Source: Spirochaetia bacterium (GTDB lineage Bacteria; Spirochaetota; Spirochaetia; Treponematales; Breznakiellaceae). Taken from it: a stretch of DNA of 7,709 nt. The stretch lies in the NCBI GenBank assembly GCA_025997795.1, contig BNVB01000093.1, positions 1 through 7,709 on the forward strand, given 5' to 3'. The notes under the pieces were generated by a model. It was not told the DNA's origin. It worked only from the letters and a program-made list of their open reading frames with translations, and ran no database searches. The translations under genes were made by a program, and so were the position numbers. This document shows, piece after piece, positions 5,921 to 7,709 of the stretch (its first letter is position 1; every line of letters starts with the position of its first letter).

Positions 5921-6383
5921 TACCAGGGTGGAGCCCGGTTTTTCCAGGCCGCAGGTCCGGGTGTTCCGTAAAAACGGAAACGCCCGTCTCCCCGTTTACG
6001 CCACAGAAGGGGCTGCCGGCGCCGATGTGGAAGCATGTATAAGCGCGGATATAGAAATAGCCCAAGGCAGCCGGGCACTTGTATCCACGGGACTGGTGCT
6101 GGAAATTCCGCCCGGCTGGGAAGCCCAGGTAAGGCCCCGTTCGGGCCTTGCCTGGAAACACGGCATTACGGTATTAAACGGGCCGGGAACAATTGACAGC
6201 GATTACCGGGGGGAACTGGCAGTGATCCTTGTAAACCTGGGGGACAAACCCTATACGGTACATTCGGGCGACCGGATTGCCCAGCTGGTATTTGCTCCCG
6301 CACCGCATGCCTCGTTTCTGGAAACAGAAACCCCCGGCGCTACCGGCCGGGGAGGGGGAGGTTTTGGTTCAACCGGTCTCTAG
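5895..6383 (+). CDS. dut: Deoxyuridine 5'-triphosphate nucleotidohydrolase (dUTPase)
   Basis: Trimeric dUTPase hydrolyses dUTP to dUMP and pyrophosphate, keeping uracil out of DNA and feeding thymidylate synthesis. All five motifs are present (numbering from ATG 5895, 162 residues): motif 1 AAGADVEA (40-47), motif 2 RPRSGLAW (80-87), motif 3 GTIDSDYRGEL (98-108) with the catalytic Asp101, motif 4 GDRIAQLVF (125-133), and the Gly-rich motif 5 GRGGGGFGST (151-160). The start is uncertain. ATG 5895 overlaps pnp by 26 bases. GTG 5928, seven bases after the pnp stop, gives 151 residues and places motif 1 at the distance seen in E. coli Dut. Neither has a convincing Shine-Dalgarno site. Earlier in-frame ATGs lie deep in the pnp S1 region and are unlikely. 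The motif 5 codons also form the ribosome-binding site of lptF. Confidence 0.95.
   Translation: MTGPAGVSSTRVEPGFSRPQVRVFRKNGNARLPVYATEGAAGADVEACISADIEIAQGSRALVSTGLVLEIPPGWEAQVRPRSGLAWKHGITVLNGPGTIDSDYRGELAVILVNLGDKPYTVHSGDRIAQLVFAPAPHASFLETETPGATGRGGGGFGSTGL
6351..6355 (+). promoter_or_regulatory. Shine-Dalgarno site that decides the lptF start
   Basis: GGAGG lies eight bases before an in-frame TTG at 6364, within a longer G/A-rich run made by the glycine codons of dut motif 5. It favours TTG 6364 over the upstream ATG at 6307 and TTG at 6277, which would add residues unlike the start of an LptF/G protein. Confidence 0.6.
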
Positions 6384-7629
6384 TCCCTATTCAAAAACTA
6401 TTTTCCTCTATATTGCCCGGGAAATTCTCTTTGCCTTTGTGGTCTGTTTCCTTTTTTTCTTTTTTATTTTTTTTGTCAACCAGCTTCTGCTTATGGCCCG
6501 GGAAATTCTTTCCAAACGGGTACCCTTTTATCAGGTAACTCTGCTTGTACTCTATTCGCTCCCTTCGATTATTGCCATGGCTTCTCCTTTTGCCTGTCTT
6601 ACCGGGACCCTTATGACCGTAGGACGGCTTTGTTCGGATAACGAAATCCTTGTATTCCTAAGCTCTGGTCTTTCGTACCGGACTATTTTTTTTCCCGCAC
6701 TGCTCGTGGGACTTTTAATTTCGCTTTTTTCGTTTTTTGCCAACGACATTTTACTTCCTGCGGGAACCATTCAGTTTTCCCGGCTCTACCGGCGTATTCT
6801 TATTTCTTCCCCCGCCCTGGAACTGGAAGCTAATTCGGTAAAACGTTTTAAAAACACCGTGGTATCCACCGGCCCGGTAGAAGGAAAGACCATCCAGGAT
6901 ATTCTTATTTTGGACAGAACCACCGACGGTGAACGGCGGATCATTACTGCTGCTTCCGCCCGGCTGGAAGATTCGGCAAATGGAAAAATAAGTATCACCT
7001 TAGATGATGCGTTTATCCAGTCCGGCAGGGAAAACCTTAAAAAAAATTATGACTATGCGTCCGCTTCTTCCCTAAAGTACATGGTAGCCCGGGACGAAAT
7101 GTCCCAAACAACCTATACCGCAGGTCCCCGGGAAATGAGCTCGGTGGATGTAAAAAAAGAAATTCTGGAAAAAGAAATGGTTCTGGATGCCAACATGGAA
7201 ACTGAATATACCCGGCTTGGCAGAGAAGCGCTGGAACTGGAAAATGCCCTTAGGGATGGGGAACTAAACCGTCTTCCGGCGCTGGGCGCCACCCTGGAGC
7301 AGTCCTTAACAAGCGCAGAGGAAATGCTCCGGGACCGGACACTTTCCATTTACCGGCTTGAGTACTTTAAAAAATTCTCCATTCCTTTTGGGGCCCTTTC
7401 GTTTGTATTTGCCGCCGTTGCCATAGGCCTTATGGCAAACAAGAGCGGCCAGACCGTTGGTTTTGTCATTGGTATCTCTATGGCCGCCTTCTATTGGGCA
7501 TTACTCCTTATTGGCCAGGAACTGGGAACACGGCTTGGTTTTTCTCCCTTCTGGTCCATGTGGTTCCCCAATGCACTGGCCCTTGCCACGGGTTTAACCC
7601 TTTCGGCAAAAAAGGTTTTTTCCCGGTGA
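6364..7629 (+). CDS. lptF: LptF/LptG (YjgP/YjgQ) family permease
   Basis: LptF and LptG are the inner-membrane subunits of the LptB2FG ABC transporter that extracts LPS and starts its transit to the outer membrane. From TTG 6364 the product is 421 residues. Hydrophobic segments are visible at about 21-43 (phenylalanine-rich), 58-86, 107-131, 338-358, 363-386 and 394-414. This is the family pattern of three helices, a periplasmic domain, then three helices. The first helix is preceded by IFLYIAREIL, a typical family N terminus. SDNEILVFLSSGLSYR (91-106) is the conserved cytoplasmic loop between helices 2 and 3. The periplasmic part includes a charged helical stretch at about 262-330, making the protein some 60 residues longer than common LptF/G proteins. 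F versus G cannot be decided here; lptF is assigned because it comes first. It overlaps dut by 20 bases, and its stop overlaps the next family member. Confidence 0.87.
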   Translation: MVQPVSSPYSKTIFLYIAREILFAFVVCFLFFFFIFFVNQLLLMAREILSKRVPFYQVTLLVLYSLPSIIAMASPFACLTGTLMTVGRLCSDNEILVFLSSGLSYRTIFFPALLVGLLISLFSFFANDILLPAGTIQFSRLYRRILISSPALELEANSVKRFKNTVVSTGPVEGKTIQDILILDRTTDGERRIITAASARLEDSANGKISITLDDAFIQSGRENLKKNYDYASASSLKYMVARDEMSQTTYTAGPREMSSVDVKKEILEKEMVLDANMETEYTRLGREALELENALRDGELNRLPALGATLEQSLTSAEEMLRDRTLSIYRLEYFKKFSIPFGALSFVFAAVAIGLMANKSGQTVGFVIGISMAAFYWALLLIGQELGTRLGFSPFWSMWFPNALALATGLTLSAKKVFSR

Positions 7630-7709
7630 CCCTGGATAGGTATCTTCTGCGGCAGTTTTTACCCATATTCATTTCTGCACTTTTTCTTTTTATGATGCTG
7701 GTGCTTTTG
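7626..7709 (+). CDS. lptG: Second LptF/LptG family permease, N-terminal fragment cut by window end
   Basis: A GTG at 7626 overlaps the lptF stop in a GTGA arrangement and opens 28 codons that run off the window. The peptide begins LDRYLLRQFLPIF and continues into a hydrophobic helix with FLFMMLVLL. This is the characteristic start of an LptF/G protein: a short amphipathic helix with D/R-R-Y-x-x-R/K leading into the first membrane segment. Tandem lptF-lptG genes are the usual arrangement, so this is most likely the partner subunit. Only the N terminus can be judged. Confidence 0.75.
   Translation, partial: MTLDRYLLRQFLPIFISALFLFMMLVLL

Overview
The window looks like part of a spirochaete chromosome. 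It most resembles a moderately GC-rich Treponema of the termite-gut type (T. primitia / T. azotonutricium). This placement is inferred from gene order, protein flavour and roughly balanced base composition, and no database search was possible. From about position 974 to the right end, everything is one tightly packed same-strand run: infB (3' part) - rbfA - truB - ribF - rpsO - pnp - dut - lptF - lptG (5' end only). Adjacent genes overlap or lie within a few bases of each other. I see no intergenic space that could hold a terminator or promoter, and no gene-free stretch over 300 bases.

Layout. Positions 1-982 carry an internal piece of infB on the minus strand, running from the G3 motif (DTPGHE) of the GTPase domain to an Arg-Lys-Tyr near the start of the last third of the protein. 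At 974-982 the sequence switches strand. Positions 974-1513 then carry the 3' end of the same gene on the plus strand. The two pieces share a perfect 124-bp inverted repeat (1-124 against 974-1097). Read together they give about 465 continuous IF-2 residues with nothing missing, but the N-terminal region and G1/G2 motifs are absent. This fold-back structure is the most abnormal thing in the window. It looks like an inverted chimera from amplification or assembly more than a living gene arrangement.

After infB come rbfA (30S maturation), truB (tRNA pseudouridine-55 synthase, with an in-frame array of three 24-bp hairpin-forming repeats near its 3' end), ribF (FAD synthetase domain only, flavokinase domain absent), rpsO (S15), pnp (polynucleotide phosphorylase with complete RNase PH, KH and S1 domains), dut (dUTPase with all five motifs), and a tandem pair of LptF/LptG-family membrane proteins, the second cut by the window end.

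How the genes fit together. The first part is a translation and RNA cluster: initiation factor, ribosome maturation, tRNA modification, S15 and PNPase. Treponemes and other bacteria commonly keep this set together. It runs directly into nucleotide hygiene (dut) and envelope lipid transport (lptF/lptG). The overlaps suggest translational coupling along the whole run. No wholly novel system is visible. The points worth a second look are the infB fold-back, the covarying hairpin repeats in truB, the shortened RibF, and an LptF/G pair in a lineage whose best-known members lack classical LPS.
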